Below are positions 24,910 through 32,350 of a stretch of DNA of 64,000 nucleotides, in pieces. The number at the start of each line of letters is the position of its first letter. Position 1 is the first letter of the stretch. This DNA comes from Propionigenium maris DSM 9537. Its GTDB lineage: Bacteria; Fusobacteriota; Fusobacteriia; Fusobacteriales; Fusobacteriaceae. The notes beneath the pieces are model-generated. The model was not told where the DNA came from. It did not search any database and saw only the letters and a list, made by a program, of their open reading frames with translations. Location: contig NZ_BSDY01000016.1 of the NCBI RefSeq assembly GCF_027925155.1, positions 1-64,000 on the forward strand, in the 5' to 3' direction. The translations under genes and the position numbers were made by a program.

Positions 24910-25998
24910 ATGCCGGTTTATAAAGATGGTAAAAAATGGAGAGTAGTTTACACTTACAAAGAAAGAGGGGTTGTAAAACAATCTCAGAAGAGAGGGTTTC
25001 TTACTAAAAGAGAAGCAAAACTTTGGGAAAGTGAGTATAAATTAAAAGGAAGTAGGTCAGTCAATATGACATTCGCCTCCTTCTATAAATTATATATGGC
25101 CGATGTAAAACCAAGAGTAGAAGATACTACCTATCATCTGAAAGAAATTATATTTCAAGGTAGTATTCTTCCTTACTTTAATAATATGAAGATGTCAAAA
25201 ATAACCCCGATTATTGTTAGAGATTTTCAAAACCGGCTCATCACAGGGGTCAATCCAAGGAATGGGAGACCATATAAGGCTCACTATATTCAGAAGATAA
25301 ATGCACAACTTTCAGCTCTTATGAATCATGCAGTGAATTTTTATGAATTGAGTGAGAATCCATGTAAGAAGGCAGGACCTTTAAAATTAAGGTATGAAAA
25401 GAAGGTAAAGTTTTGGACACTGGATGAATTCAATAGATTTGTGAAGGTGATAGAACATAAACCAATGAGCTATATAGGTTTTCACGTACTCTTTTGGACT
25501 GGTATTAGGACAGGCGAACTCTTAGCGCTTAGTTTGAAGGATATAGACTTAATTAATGGAACGATAAAAATAGACAAATCATATGCTAGGTTGAATGGAA
25601 AGGATATAATTAAATCAACTAAAAATGAAAGCAGTGAAAGAGTTATAAAAATGCCCAAGGATCTTGTAAAGTTGTTAAAGAAATATATTAGAGTGCTCTA
25701 TGGGATAAGTAGTGATGGCAGACTCTTTAATATGACAAGGGAAGTTTTTAAAAATGATCTCTCTAGGTATTGTCATAAGGCAGGTGTTAAAAAGGTTACA
25801 CCTCATGATTTAAGACATTCTCATGCAAGCCTGCTGATAAATGAGGGGGTGAACCCTTTGGCAATATCCAAAAGATTGGGGCATGCTAAGGTAGATATGA
25901 CGCTTAACACATACTCACATTTATATCAATCTACTGAGGATAAAATGGTGGACATTCTAGATGCTGCTTATGGCAAAGTTTTGGCAAAGAAAATATAA
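24910..25998 (+). CDS. int: Tyrosine integrase of element 1
   Basis: A 362-residue phage-type integrase. It has an N-terminal arm-binding domain (MPVYKDGKKWRV...KRGFLTKREA), a SAM-like core-binding domain (about 55-160) and a catalytic domain. Catalytic residues are Arg in TGIRTGELLAL (near 197), Lys in the STKNESSER hairpin, HDLRHSHAS (near 302), GHAKVD, and the nucleophile Tyr in LNTYSHLY (near 340). Its 3' end lies 92 bases from the right att core, which it is expected to recombine with the tRNA copy. It is about half identical by eye to the integrase of element 2. Confidence 0.92.
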   Translation: MPVYKDGKKWRVVYTYKERGVVKQSQKRGFLTKREAKLWESEYKLKGSRSVNMTFASFYKLYMADVKPRVEDTTYHLKEIIFQGSILPYFNNMKMSKITPIIVRDFQNRLITGVNPRNGRPYKAHYIQKINAQLSALMNHAVNFYELSENPCKKAGPLKLRYEKKVKFWTLDEFNRFVKVIEHKPMSYIGFHVLFWTGIRTGELLALSLKDIDLINGTIKIDKSYARLNGKDIIKSTKNESSERVIKMPKDLVKLLKKYIRVLYGISSDGRLFNMTREVFKNDLSRYCHKAGVKKVTPHDLRHSHASLLINEGVNPLAISKRLGHAKVDMTLNTYSHLYQSTEDKMVDILDAAYGKVLAKKI

Positions 25999-26089
25999 AA
26001 AAAGGGTGTAAAATGTTACAAAAAACAAATAAATAAAAAAGAAATAAATGAAAACAAAGGGATAGAAGGTATATAAAAAATCATAAAAG

Positions 26090-26138
26090 CATGGTAAGGT
26101 AGAGGTCGCCGGTTCGACTCCGGCAGGTGGCACCAGTA
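26090..26138 (+). repeat. Shared attachment core between elements 1 and 2
   Basis: An exact copy of 6630-6678: the 3' part of tRNA-Thr from the anticodon stem through CCA. There is no 5' half here, so this is not a working tRNA. It serves as attR of element 1 and, by position, attL of the prophage. Confidence 0.9.
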
Positions 26139-26150
26139 TTTATAATCATT

Positions 26151-26181
26151 AGAGCAGAGCTTACCATCTGCTCTTTTTTTA
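26151..26181. terminator. Terminator beside the second att core
   Basis: AGAGCAGA (26151-26158) pairs with TCTGCTCT (26167-26174), followed by T7. It resembles the terminator after tRNA-Thr at 6691. Confidence 0.75.
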
Positions 26182-26230
26182 TTGGTAACAAAATGGTAAC
26201 ATTTTGAAAAAATAAAAAAGCAGCAAGATT

Positions 26231-27322
26231 TTAAACCTTGTTGCTTTCATTTATTATATCTATTATCTTTTCTTCTTTGGATGGATATAGGTGAGCATAG
26301 GTGTTAAGAGTAATATCCACCTTGGCATGTCCTAGCCGCTTAGAGATGATAAGTGGATTAACATCCTTATTGATAAGGAAGGATGCGTGGCTGTGTCTTA
26401 GATCATGTACCCTGATTTTTTTCACACCGGCTTTTTCATGGTATCTGGTGATATCATTTCTAAAAAGGTGTTGTGTGATAGAGAAGAGCCTTTCCTTCTC
26501 CTTTATCTTGTAGAGCATACCAATATATCTCTTTAAGATTACTGCTAAATGATCATCGATCAATATAGTCCTCTCACTTGACTGGGTCTTAGTGGTTCCT
26601 ATTACCTCTTCTCCTCCGACCAATTTACTATAGTTTCTCCTAATGTGTATTTTTCTATTTTGCAGATCCATATCTTCCCTAGTAAGTGCCAGTAGCTCAC
26701 CCACTCTCATACCTGTCCAAAAGAGGAGATTAAATCCTGTATAGCTTATTGGTTTATGTTTTATGACTTGAATAAACCTGTTGAATTCTTCCACACTCCA
26801 GATCTTGATCTCCTTTTTTTGCTCCTTAACATGCTGCCTGAGGCTCTCGACTTTTGTGAAGGGGTTAGAATTTAAGCCATAGTACCTTACTGCATAGTTG
26901 ATGAGTGATTTTAGCTGAGCGTTTATTTTCTGAAGATAAGCAAGTGTATAGCAACTTCCGGTCCTTGGGTTGGTTTGACTCATTAATTCATTCTGAAAGT
27001 TTCTGATCTTAAGCGGGGTGATATCTGTTAGCTTTATTTCTCCAAAGAAGGGAAGTATCTTAGTGGAGAAGATATATTTTTTAGTTTCCAGAGTTTTAGG
27101 TTTTATCCTCAAGGAAATATCTTTTAAGTACAGATCATAAAGAGTATTGACCTTCATATCGGTACTACCTTTAACTTTATAATGGAATTCCCTTTCATAT
27201 TTGAGAGCATCTTTTTTTGTTTTAAAGCCTCTCTTCTTTTTCTGGATATTCTTATCCAAGATCTCATCTTTGTAACGGAAGAGAAGGGTCCAGGTCCCAT
27301 TATCTTCCTTATATGCTGGCAT
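26231..27322 (-). CDS. int: Tyrosine integrase of the prophage
   Basis: A 363-residue integrase of the same subfamily as the one at 24910. The catalytic set is Arg in TGMRVGELLAL, Lys in the GTTKTQSSER hairpin, HDLRHSHAS, GHAKVD and Tyr in LNTYAHLY. The ATG at 27322 is chosen because it overlaps the end of the upstream small gene and begins the conserved MPAYK-type N-terminus; the longer frame to 27391 would run through that gene. Its 3' end is about 90 bases from the att core, mirroring element 1. Confidence 0.92.
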   Translation of the reverse strand: MPAYKEDNGTWTLLFRYKDEILDKNIQKKKRGFKTKKDALKYEREFHYKVKGSTDMKVNTLYDLYLKDISLRIKPKTLETKKYIFSTKILPFFGEIKLTDITPLKIRNFQNELMSQTNPRTGSCYTLAYLQKINAQLKSLINYAVRYYGLNSNPFTKVESLRQHVKEQKKEIKIWSVEEFNRFIQVIKHKPISYTGFNLLFWTGMRVGELLALTREDMDLQNRKIHIRRNYSKLVGGEEVIGTTKTQSSERTILIDDHLAVILKRYIGMLYKIKEKERLFSITQHLFRNDITRYHEKAGVKKIRVHDLRHSHASFLINKDVNPLIISKRLGHAKVDITLNTYAHLYPSKEEKIIDIINESNKV

Positions 27323-27509
27323 TGTCTCTCTCCAAGTAATCCTCTTTGAATCCAAACTTTTCAACCAGGTAGATCTTGTTGACCTTTCCACTTATGGTTA
27401 GGTATCCCTTGGATGCCATTTCTTTATTTATTTCTTTGATTACCTGATAAGCTCTAGCTCTTGATACACCTAGTAGCTTCTCCACTTCCTTAGCTCCATA
27501 CAATAACAT
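27309..27509 (-). CDS. Excisionase-like small DNA-binding protein (prophage)
   Basis: A 66-residue protein with an N-terminal HTH (KEVEKLLGVSRARAYQVIKE) and a short beta tail (GYLTISGKVNKIYL), closely similar to the product at 24724-24909. It overlaps the integrase start by 14 bases. Likely role: directing integrase towards excision, or regulating it. Confidence 0.72.
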   Translation of the reverse strand: MLLYGAKEVEKLLGVSRARAYQVIKEINKEMASKGYLTISGKVNKIYLVEKFGFKEDYLERDNASI

Positions 27510-27544
27510 ATTTACTCCTTTCCAAATAATAAAATATCTATTTG

Positions 27545-27688
27545 TTACTCTTCAACAAAATATGGACATCCGCTATCATGGGCATTCATATTAGCTTCTA
27601 CAGTATCACAATAACCATCTGCCCCGTAGTTTTTACAATTACAACACATTTCACTGACTATTAAGCTGCTGCCATCTAATATGTTCAC
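27545..27688 (-). CDS. Small cysteine-rich protein (47 aa)
   Basis: GTG at 27688 has GAGGTGG 6-12 bases upstream and follows the stop of the previous gene by 2 bases. The product has five cysteines (MCCNCKNYGADGYCD and SGCPYF), a pattern like a small zinc- or iron-binding knuckle. A longer frame (ATG 27727) overlaps the previous gene and lacks a site. Function unknown. Confidence 0.5.
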   Translation of the reverse strand: MNILDGSSLIVSEMCCNCKNYGADGYCDTVEANMNAHDSGCPYFVEE

Positions 27689-27690
27689 GT

Positions 27691-27966
27691 CTATTCCACC
27701 TCTTTTGTATGTACATCTATTGTCCAAACGGGCTCATTACTAACTGTATATCTATCAAGAGCCCACTCCCAACCTTCATGTTTACAGTGTTCAGCATCTC
27801 TATGGACATAGCTTTGCTTAGGTTCTGCTGGATTTGTAACAATACAAGCTCCTGAAGCATACCCCTTTAAAAAACCTTCAGCTTTTTTTACAGCATCATC
27901 CCATGTACAATCTTTAGTTACAACAACACAAGCCTCTTCATTGTCTATATAAGCCATTTCTACCAT
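27691..27966 (-). CDS. Hypothetical protein (91 aa)
   Basis: AAAGGAGG precedes ATG 27966. An acidic protein with three Cys and several Trp/His (DCTWDDAVKKAEGFL, EGWEWALDRY). It is part of the leftward early operon between the ParB-like gene and the small Cys-rich gene. No family recognised. Confidence 0.5.
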   Translation of the reverse strand: MVEMAYIDNEEACVVVTKDCTWDDAVKKAEGFLKGYASGACIVTNPAEPKQSYVHRDAEHCKHEGWEWALDRYTVSNEPVWTIDVHTKEVE

Positions 27967-27998
27967 TTTTATTCCTCCTTTAATAATTCTTTATTTGA

Positions 27999-28970
27999 CT
28001 ATACACAATATTTTTCTTCAATTTCATACCATTGAAGTCCCAGAGTGTCTTTATTCTCTTGCCACCATTCATATGCCCTGCTTCTCCACCAATCATCTTT
28101 AAGATCTATTTTAGTATGAGTCATGACACCTTTCCTCTTGTTTTTAATTTGTATTAAATGCTCCATCAGATTTTTATAAACTGGGTCTTCATTGAAATCT
28201 AACTTAAGGTTATTAACTTTAGATAGCTCCTCTACAACCTCTGCCCTCTGCTCCCTCAATCTTTTTAGCTTTCTTTCAGTTTCCAGCAGTTCGGTTATTT
28301 CTCTATCTATATCCTTCAGTTCCTTGGTAAGCTCCTTTACCCTCTCGCTCCTTCTGTCATCTTCAATGACAGCAGCCTTTAATGTCTTGCCGGGAGTGAT
28401 GATTTTTCTTTCATTTTTAATTTCTGTAGCTGTAGTTATCTCTCCGGAATAAAACTTACCTCTCACTTCTTTCGGAGACTTTTCAAGTTCTCCGATTATT
28501 CGTTGTGATGCCCCCTCCAGTTTTTTGCCTATCATCTCCGGATTGTCCACAGTGCGGACAATCTCAGCTTCTTCTATTTCTTCAGGTTCATTCACTAAGG
28601 AAGAAGTGGTTTTCTCTGGAGGATCTAGAAGGATACTTTCTTCTGTACCAGCATCAAGAAGAAATAAGTCATACTTTTTTATGAAGGTATAAACTTCCAT
28701 CTTCTTAAAACCTAATTCACTGTATCTCTTTTCAAACTCTCCACTTCCTTTTTTGGAATATCTCTCCTGTAACTCCTTTAATCTCCTCCCAATCTCTCTA
28801 AAGGAAAGGATAGTAGTTCCTCTTAGATGCTTAAGTTCATTCCAGAGGATGTTCTCATCACTGTCTGTTAGGTCCCTGGTCAAATATTTGATCTGTTTGG
28901 GGGTATGAACCAATGAAACTTTTAAAGCCTTAAAACCTTCTAAGTCACTATTAATATCCATTACTCCCAT
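27999..28970 (-). CDS. ParB-like partition partner (by position) with coiled coil
   Basis: A 323-residue protein. The N-terminal 110 residues (TKPKQIKYL-like TPKQIKYLTRDL, LSFREIGRRLKELQ, FKKMEVYTFIKKY) look like a helix-turn-helix DNA-binding region of the kind seen in phage DUF3102/ParB-like proteins. Residues about 205-270 form a coiled coil (ERVKELTKELKDIDREITELLETERKLK). The C-terminus has WWRSRAYEWW. It overlaps the parA stop by 10 bases, the usual arrangement of a ParA/ParB pair. No canonical ParB nuclease-fold motif is visible, so the name rests on position and HTH. Confidence 0.5.
   Translation of the reverse strand: MGVMDINSDLEGFKALKVSLVHTPKQIKYLTRDLTDSDENILWNELKHLRGTTILSFREIGRRLKELQERYSKKGSGEFEKRYSELGFKKMEVYTFIKKYDLFLLDAGTEESILLDPPEKTTSSLVNEPEEIEEAEIVRTVDNPEMIGKKLEGASQRIIGELEKSPKEVRGKFYSGEITTATEIKNERKIITPGKTLKAAVIEDDRRSERVKELTKELKDIDREITELLETERKLKRLREQRAEVVEELSKVNNLKLDFNEDPVYKNLMEHLIQIKNKRKGVMTHTKIDLKDDWWRSRAYEWWQENKDTLGLQWYEIEEKYCV
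28542..28562. repeat. Dispersed palindrome, copy 1
   Basis: ATTGTCCACAGTGC then GGACAAT: one mismatch from the 19-bp palindrome TTGTCCGCAGTGCGGACAA. It lies inside the parB-like gene. Related copies are at 45957 and 54244. Confidence 0.55.
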
Positions 28971-29665
28971 GTGATGATCACATCCATAATTTCGTCATAT
29001 ACAGCTTTTGATTCTAAAGTTTTCTTAGACCTAGAATCATAGATACTCTTACCTTTTAAACATAGCCGTCTTTCAAAAGCGGTATGTTTAATTGCTTTAG
29101 TGAGATACACATTGGTAGATTCAAAGAATTGATCAAGAGCATCATAGATATCTGTTTCATCTTTTGTTCCTAAGAAGAGGTTAGGAACTACACAGCTAAC
29201 CTTTTCTATATCTACAGTCTCCTGGAGTCTCTTAATTGCTTTAATAGATGCACCATCAAGCTGAACCGGGATGATGATTTGGTGTGTGACTTCTGCTGCA
29301 ATTTTAGAAAGCTGGTCTTCTTTGGATGGGGCTCCATCAACTACTACAATGTCATACTCCTTATCGAGTCTTTCAAAAGCTTTAATAACCTTTTTCCTCA
29401 ATCCTGTTCCTATGGAATTAGTTTCCAGAGGGTAATAGTCAAGGTCTTTTCTAATCCTGATTTCGATATCTTCTCCGTATTGAGAAAAGTATTTCAAACC
29501 TTTTTTGTCTGTAAATTCCTGCCCTAGAAGGATGAGAGAATCATTCTGAGAGTCACCACTAACCAAAGCAGTTCTAAACCCTTTAGTAGTAAGGCCATGG
29601 GCTAAGTTCCTTGAGATTGAAGACTTTCCTGTACCTCCCTTATTATTTTTCACATATATGATCAT
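28961..29665 (-). CDS. ParA-type partition ATPase
   Basis: A 234-residue ParA/MinD-family ATPase. The deviant Walker A is KNNKGGTGKSS (residues 5-15), with Walker A' DSQNDS and Walker B DIVVVDGAPS. The ATG at 29665 has AGGAGG upstream; an upstream in-frame Met at 29740 overlaps the previous gene's end and lacks a site. ParA systems segregate low-copy replicons, so its presence in a prophage suggests an extrachromosomal phase. It is coupled to the ParB-like gene by a 10-base overlap. Confidence 0.9.
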   Translation of the reverse strand: MIIYVKNNKGGTGKSSISRNLAHGLTTKGFRTALVSGDSQNDSLILLGQEFTDKKGLKYFSQYGEDIEIRIRKDLDYYPLETNSIGTGLRKKVIKAFERLDKEYDIVVVDGAPSKEDQLSKIAAEVTHQIIIPVQLDGASIKAIKRLQETVDIEKVSCVVPNLFLGTKDETDIYDALDQFFESTNVYLTKAIKHTAFERRLCLKGKSIYDSRSKKTLESKAVYDEIMDVIITWE

Positions 29666-29690
29666 AAACTTCCTCCTAATTTTTTTATTT

Positions 29691-29903
29691 TTAATAGGAC
29701 TGCTTTCTTTCGTAGAGGTCCAGGGTATCAAACTTATCATTGAAGAACTTATCCCTCATGGCTAAGATCTGCTCATCTGTAAAGTCCTCTGTAAGATCAT
29801 CATATTTACTGTCCCATACCTCTTTCATGGCCTGGTCAGCTACCCATCCCTGATCTATATAGCTCTTGCTTTCCTTTATTAATTCCTCTATAGTTCTCTT
29901 CAT
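29691..29903 (-). CDS. Small conserved protein (70 aa) shared with element 1
   Basis: AGGAGG precedes ATG 29903. The sequence GWVADQAMKEVWDSKYDDL and RDKFFND aligns with residues 22-75 of the 185-residue protein at 14906 in element 1. Acidic and helical. It lies between the Ogr-like gene and parA. Function unknown. Confidence 0.55.
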   Translation of the reverse strand: MKRTIEELIKESKSYIDQGWVADQAMKEVWDSKYDDLTEDFTDEQILAMRDKFFNDKFDTLDLYERKQSY

Positions 29904-29919
29904 CTATAAGCCTCCTCTA

Positions 29920-30075
29920 TCACTTAAAAACTTTGATGATAACTTCTTTCTGTTGATAGGTAGTTACAAACCTGGCCCCGCAGGAACACTTGTAGTACCT
30001 TTTTTTCTTACTGCCGTATAAATATTTGGTCGAGTAGTGTTTTACCCTTTCTGAGCAATTTGGGCATTTTTTCAT
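29920..30075 (-). CDS. Ogr/Delta-like zinc-finger late activator candidate
   Basis: A 51-residue basic protein. C4 and C7 (CPNC) and C30 and C32 (CSCG) form a four-cysteine zinc site, with the RYYKCSCGARFVTTY segment typical of the Ogr/Delta family, the zinc-finger activators of P2-type late promoters. The CxC spacing in the second pair is tighter than in P2 Ogr. Since the tail genes of this prophage are P2-like, activation of the late operon is a fitting role. The ATG is preceded by GGGGGC, a moderate site. Confidence 0.65.
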   Translation of the reverse strand: MKKCPNCSERVKHYSTKYLYGSKKKRYYKCSCGARFVTTYQQKEVIIKVFK

Positions 30076-30161
30076 GTGAGCCCCCTAAAATTATATTTAT
30101 AAGTAAAATCTTGTGTTATACTAAGAGCAAGAACTTTCTTCAGGTCTTCTTTGGTCGGGAT

Positions 30162-30416
30162 TCACTGAAGGTTATAGTTCTTTCTTACGAGAGCAGCTGT
30201 CAGTCCCTTAATATCTTTAATCTCACGGTTAAAGGAGTATAGGTCCCTGAGGGCTGCTTTTACATTTTCCTCCCTGTATTTGTGGGAGAAGATCCTGAGG
30301 TATTCCAGATACTCCCATGTTCCCCTCTTGAGCCTGGACACGGCTTTGGATACATAGATATTCTTTCTTGCTCTGTTTAGAGCCTTTTCCAGATCTTTGT
30401 TATAGCTACTGCACAT
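30162..30416 (-). CDS. Hypothetical basic helical protein (84 aa)
   Basis: The ATG at 30416 has GGGAGG 5-10 bases upstream inside the end of the repA gene, with an 11-base overlap; a GTG two codons earlier is less well spaced. The product is basic and helical (RARKNIYVSKAVSRLKRG, KYREENVKAALRDLYSF). It is coupled to the replication initiator, which suggests a role in replication or copy control. No family recognised. Confidence 0.5.
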   Translation of the reverse strand: MCSSYNKDLEKALNRARKNIYVSKAVSRLKRGTWEYLEYLRIFSHKYREENVKAALRDLYSFNREIKDIKGLTAALVRKNYNLQ

Positions 30417-31461
30417 AGACACCTCCCTTGGCTAGATATTCGTTAAACTTTCTGCAGAGGATGTTTCCCAGTTGATCATCTACTCCAGTGCATTCAAAAC
30501 CAATTTCACTTAATACTAAGCCCCTCAACCTTCTCACTTCAGTTTCTCCTAACTTAGATGCCATAAACTCTATTTTTTCATCTCGTCTGATCTCCTTTGG
30601 GGTTATGCTTCCAGAGTTTTTATAGTCTCCATCCCTTAAGATGGCCACAAGGATACCTGGAGTCATGCTCTTATTCTTGAGTTTCATAAAAGCTATGGCT
30701 CTTTCTACCTCTTTGATGTCACCATTGGTTAGGGTAGTGATATTTTTTAGGGTATTGGAGTTGGTGTTTTTTACAGCTGACTCCAGGAGGAGGTTCTTCA
30801 GGTTTTTAGTAAAGTCATCTTCAGGGGCAGCAGTATGATTTTCCTTCCTCTCTGCTACTACTCTTTTATTATCTCTAATAGGTAATACTCTAATAGGGTC
30901 GAAACTTTCGACCACCTCCAAGTCGAAACTTTCGACTGGTTTATCAGAAACTTTCGACGGGTCGATATTATCGACTTCGAGGATTTTAGGAGTCTGAATT
31001 TCATCTTTTATCCTGCTTTCCACCTCCATAACGATATCCTCTTCAGGTCTATCTTTTACTTTTCCCAGGTAAAAAGTATCTGCTTTATGTTGCTCCTTTA
31101 TTATTTTTAACAACCCTACTGTTTCTAATTGTTTTTTACATTTGATAATAGTGTCTCTGGATTTATTCAGCATCTCTGCTAAGGTAGTAACAGAGAGCTT
31201 GATATAGACCTTTTTATCTTTATCAAACCATCCATTCTGAAGAGAGTAATTCAAGTACCGGCACATAACACCGTATACAATTTTAGATGTATCTGATAGC
31301 AGTTCCTCGGTAGTATTAATTTCCTTGGGAACCATTAAACTCTTTTCTTTGACTTTTTTGATTTTTTTGACCCTTTTCTGGTAGTGTTTATTGTTAAATA
31401 GTTTTTCTGGAATAGGGTAAAACCCCTGATTGGCTATATCTCCAACTGTGAAATATTCCAT
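30406..31461 (-). CDS. RepA_N-family replication initiator
   Basis: A 351-residue initiator. The N-terminal winged-helix domain matches RepA_N plasmid initiators: GFYPIPEKLFNNKHY (residues 14-28), KIVYGVMCRYLNYSLQNGW, KVYIKLSVTTLAEMLNKS and KQLETVGLLKI. A hydrophilic linker follows (about 140-215), whose DNA contains repeated palindromes (VESFD is encoded twice). The C-terminal domain resembles DnaD-like or other conserved C-termini. RepA_N proteins initiate theta replication of low-copy plasmids, with the origin inside their own gene. Found next to ParA, it points to autonomous replication. AAGGAG lies upstream. Confidence 0.75.
   Translation of the reverse strand: MEYFTVGDIANQGFYPIPEKLFNNKHYQKRVKKIKKVKEKSLMVPKEINTTEELLSDTSKIVYGVMCRYLNYSLQNGWFDKDKKVYIKLSVTTLAEMLNKSRDTIIKCKKQLETVGLLKIIKEQHKADTFYLGKVKDRPEEDIVMEVESRIKDEIQTPKILEVDNIDPSKVSDKPVESFDLEVVESFDPIRVLPIRDNKRVVAERKENHTAAPEDDFTKNLKNLLLESAVKNTNSNTLKNITTLTNGDIKEVERAIAFMKLKNKSMTPGILVAILRDGDYKNSGSITPKEIRRDEKIEFMASKLGETEVRRLRGLVLSEIGFECTGVDDQLGNILCRKFNEYLAKGGVYVQ
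30898..30975. repeat. Iteron-like palindromes inside repA (candidate replication origin)
   Basis: GTCGAAACTTTCGAC occurs at 30898-30912 and 30922-30936. A variant ending GAAACTTTCGAC lies at 30947-30958, and GTCGATATTATCGAC at 30961-30975. Each full unit is a 15-bp palindrome. Spacing is 24, 22 and 17 bases. They fall in the part of repA coding for the interdomain linker, where RepA_N plasmids are known to carry their origin. Confidence 0.7.
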
Positions 31462-31462
31462 G

Positions 31463-31918
31463 CTACTTCTCCTTTTTTCTCTTTTTCTTATTCAGGTTCT
31501 CTCGGATCATCTGCATATCTATCTTTGAACTCTCATTCTGGGTCCTTTCCAGGGAGGTGGCCAGGTATTCCATGAGCCACTCCCTCAGCTTGTCGTCCAA
31601 TTCTTCATAGTGCAGCTCCAACTCATGAAGGGATTTCTTCTTGTCTGTGTATTTTTTCTTAAAGTCTGATATCTCATCCTTGGTTTTCTTTACTAGGTTC
31701 CAGTTTTCCAACTCTATGGCTTTGTCCAGAAGTCTCGTGAAGTAGATAAGCATATCTTCGGTATGCTTATCGAAACCAAAGGATTTAACTCTTCTATCAT
31801 CATCTGATTTATCTATAACACCTCCATATCTCATGTAATCCTGTATAGTCATGATCCTGACTTGAAGATTCATTCTTTGTTCCAGTTCTAAGGACAAGTA
31901 ACACTCAGGTCTACTCAT
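31463..31918 (-). CDS. Hypothetical coiled-coil protein (151 aa)
   Basis: GGGGGGAAG precedes ATG 31918, and the gene ends 1 base before the repA start. The protein is charged and mostly helical with a long coiled coil (DEISDFKKKYTDKKKSLHELELHYEEL) and a very basic end (NKKKRKKEK). It could be an accessory DNA-binding or replication factor. No family recognised. Confidence 0.5.
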   Translation of the reverse strand: MSRPECYLSLELEQRMNLQVRIMTIQDYMRYGGVIDKSDDDRRVKSFGFDKHTEDMLIYFTRLLDKAIELENWNLVKKTKDEISDFKKKYTDKKKSLHELELHYEELDDKLREWLMEYLATSLERTQNESSKIDMQMIRENLNKKKRKKEK

Positions 31919-31966
31919 AGCTTCCCCCCTTATGATTAAATTATTGTTGTATTTTATTATTTACTA

Positions 31967-31995
31967 TTTGTAAGTAATAAAATTTTACTTACAAA
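31967..31995. repeat. Perfect 11-bp inverted repeat at the end of the HTH gene
   Basis: TTTGTAAGTAA (31967-31977) and TTACTTACAAA (31985-31995) with a 7-base spacer. It spans the stop of the Cro-like gene and the gap to the next leftward gene. Candidate operator or weak attenuator; it shares TTTACA/TGTAA-type words with the repressor control region. Confidence 0.5.
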
Positions 31996-32195
31996 TTTGA
32001 TATTAAGTTTAAATAGTCTATATCAAGAACTTTGGCCCACTTTTTTATAGTTTTGACAGTTGGAGTGTGACCATTTTCCCAACGCTCAAGGGAGTTCCAG
32101 ACGTGTTGGCGTGTTACCCCTAATCTTTTAGATAGTTCTGATTGAGTCATATTTATCTCAGACAAACGATCTTTTACAACTTTACTTAAAGACAT
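31989..32195 (-). CDS. Cro-like XRE regulator (prophage)
   Basis: A 68-residue helix-turn-helix protein: MTQSELSKRLGVTRQHVWNS, then WENGHTPTVKTIKKWAKVL. AGGAGG precedes ATG 32195. It is the first gene of the leftward early operon and diverges from the CI-like gene at 32351, giving a classic lysis/lysogeny switch. Confidence 0.85.
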   Translation of the reverse strand: MSLSKVVKDRLSEINMTQSELSKRLGVTRQHVWNSLERWENGHTPTVKTIKKWAKVLDIDYLNLISNL

Positions 32196-32206
32196 TCTTT
32201 CCTCCT

Positions 32207-32301
32207 GTGTAAACTTTTTTTATTTACACTTGGATTTTACAACCTTGTACTCAGTTTGTCAACTTTTTTTGTTTACACTTTGTAATCAATTTTGTTTACA
32301 A
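32207..32301. promoter_or_regulatory. Prophage switch region with TTTACA operator half-sites
   Basis: GTGTAAAC (32207-32214) faces ATTTACAC (32222-32229). GTTTACAC (32271-32278) and GTTTACAA (32294-32301) follow. Repeated TTTACA/TGTAAA words between two divergent HTH genes are the expected operators of the CI/Cro pair. Confidence 0.6.
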
Positions 32302-32350
32302 AGTCATTAAAAAACAATAAAATCTTTATATCAAGTAAAAAGGAGAAGCT

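Larger units (their letters stand above)
6630..26138. mobile_element. Element 1: integrative element in tRNA-Thr
   Basis: It is bounded by an exact 49-bp direct repeat (6630-6678 and 26090-26138) corresponding to the 3' part of tRNA-Thr. Its own integrase and excisionase lie beside the right copy. Cargo includes a primase-helicase, a membrane module, ArdC, Rad52-like protein, type I R-M and a CI-like repressor. No conjugation ATPase, relaxase or virion structural genes were recognised, so it resembles a mobilisable or satellite-like island rather than a full ICE or phage. Confidence 0.85.

Noticed and set aside
26041-26138. Second tRNA-Thr gene
   Set aside because: Only the 3' part from the anticodon region is present; the acceptor 5' strand and D-arm are missing, so it is an att site.
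6630-26138. Element 1 as a conjugative element
   Set aside because: No relaxase, coupling protein or type IV secretion ATPase motifs were seen; the two membrane genes alone are not enough.
27309-27391. Longer integrase start at 27391
   Set aside because: It would add 23 residues that duplicate the reading of the xis gene in another frame; the conserved MPAYK-type N-terminus begins at 27322.
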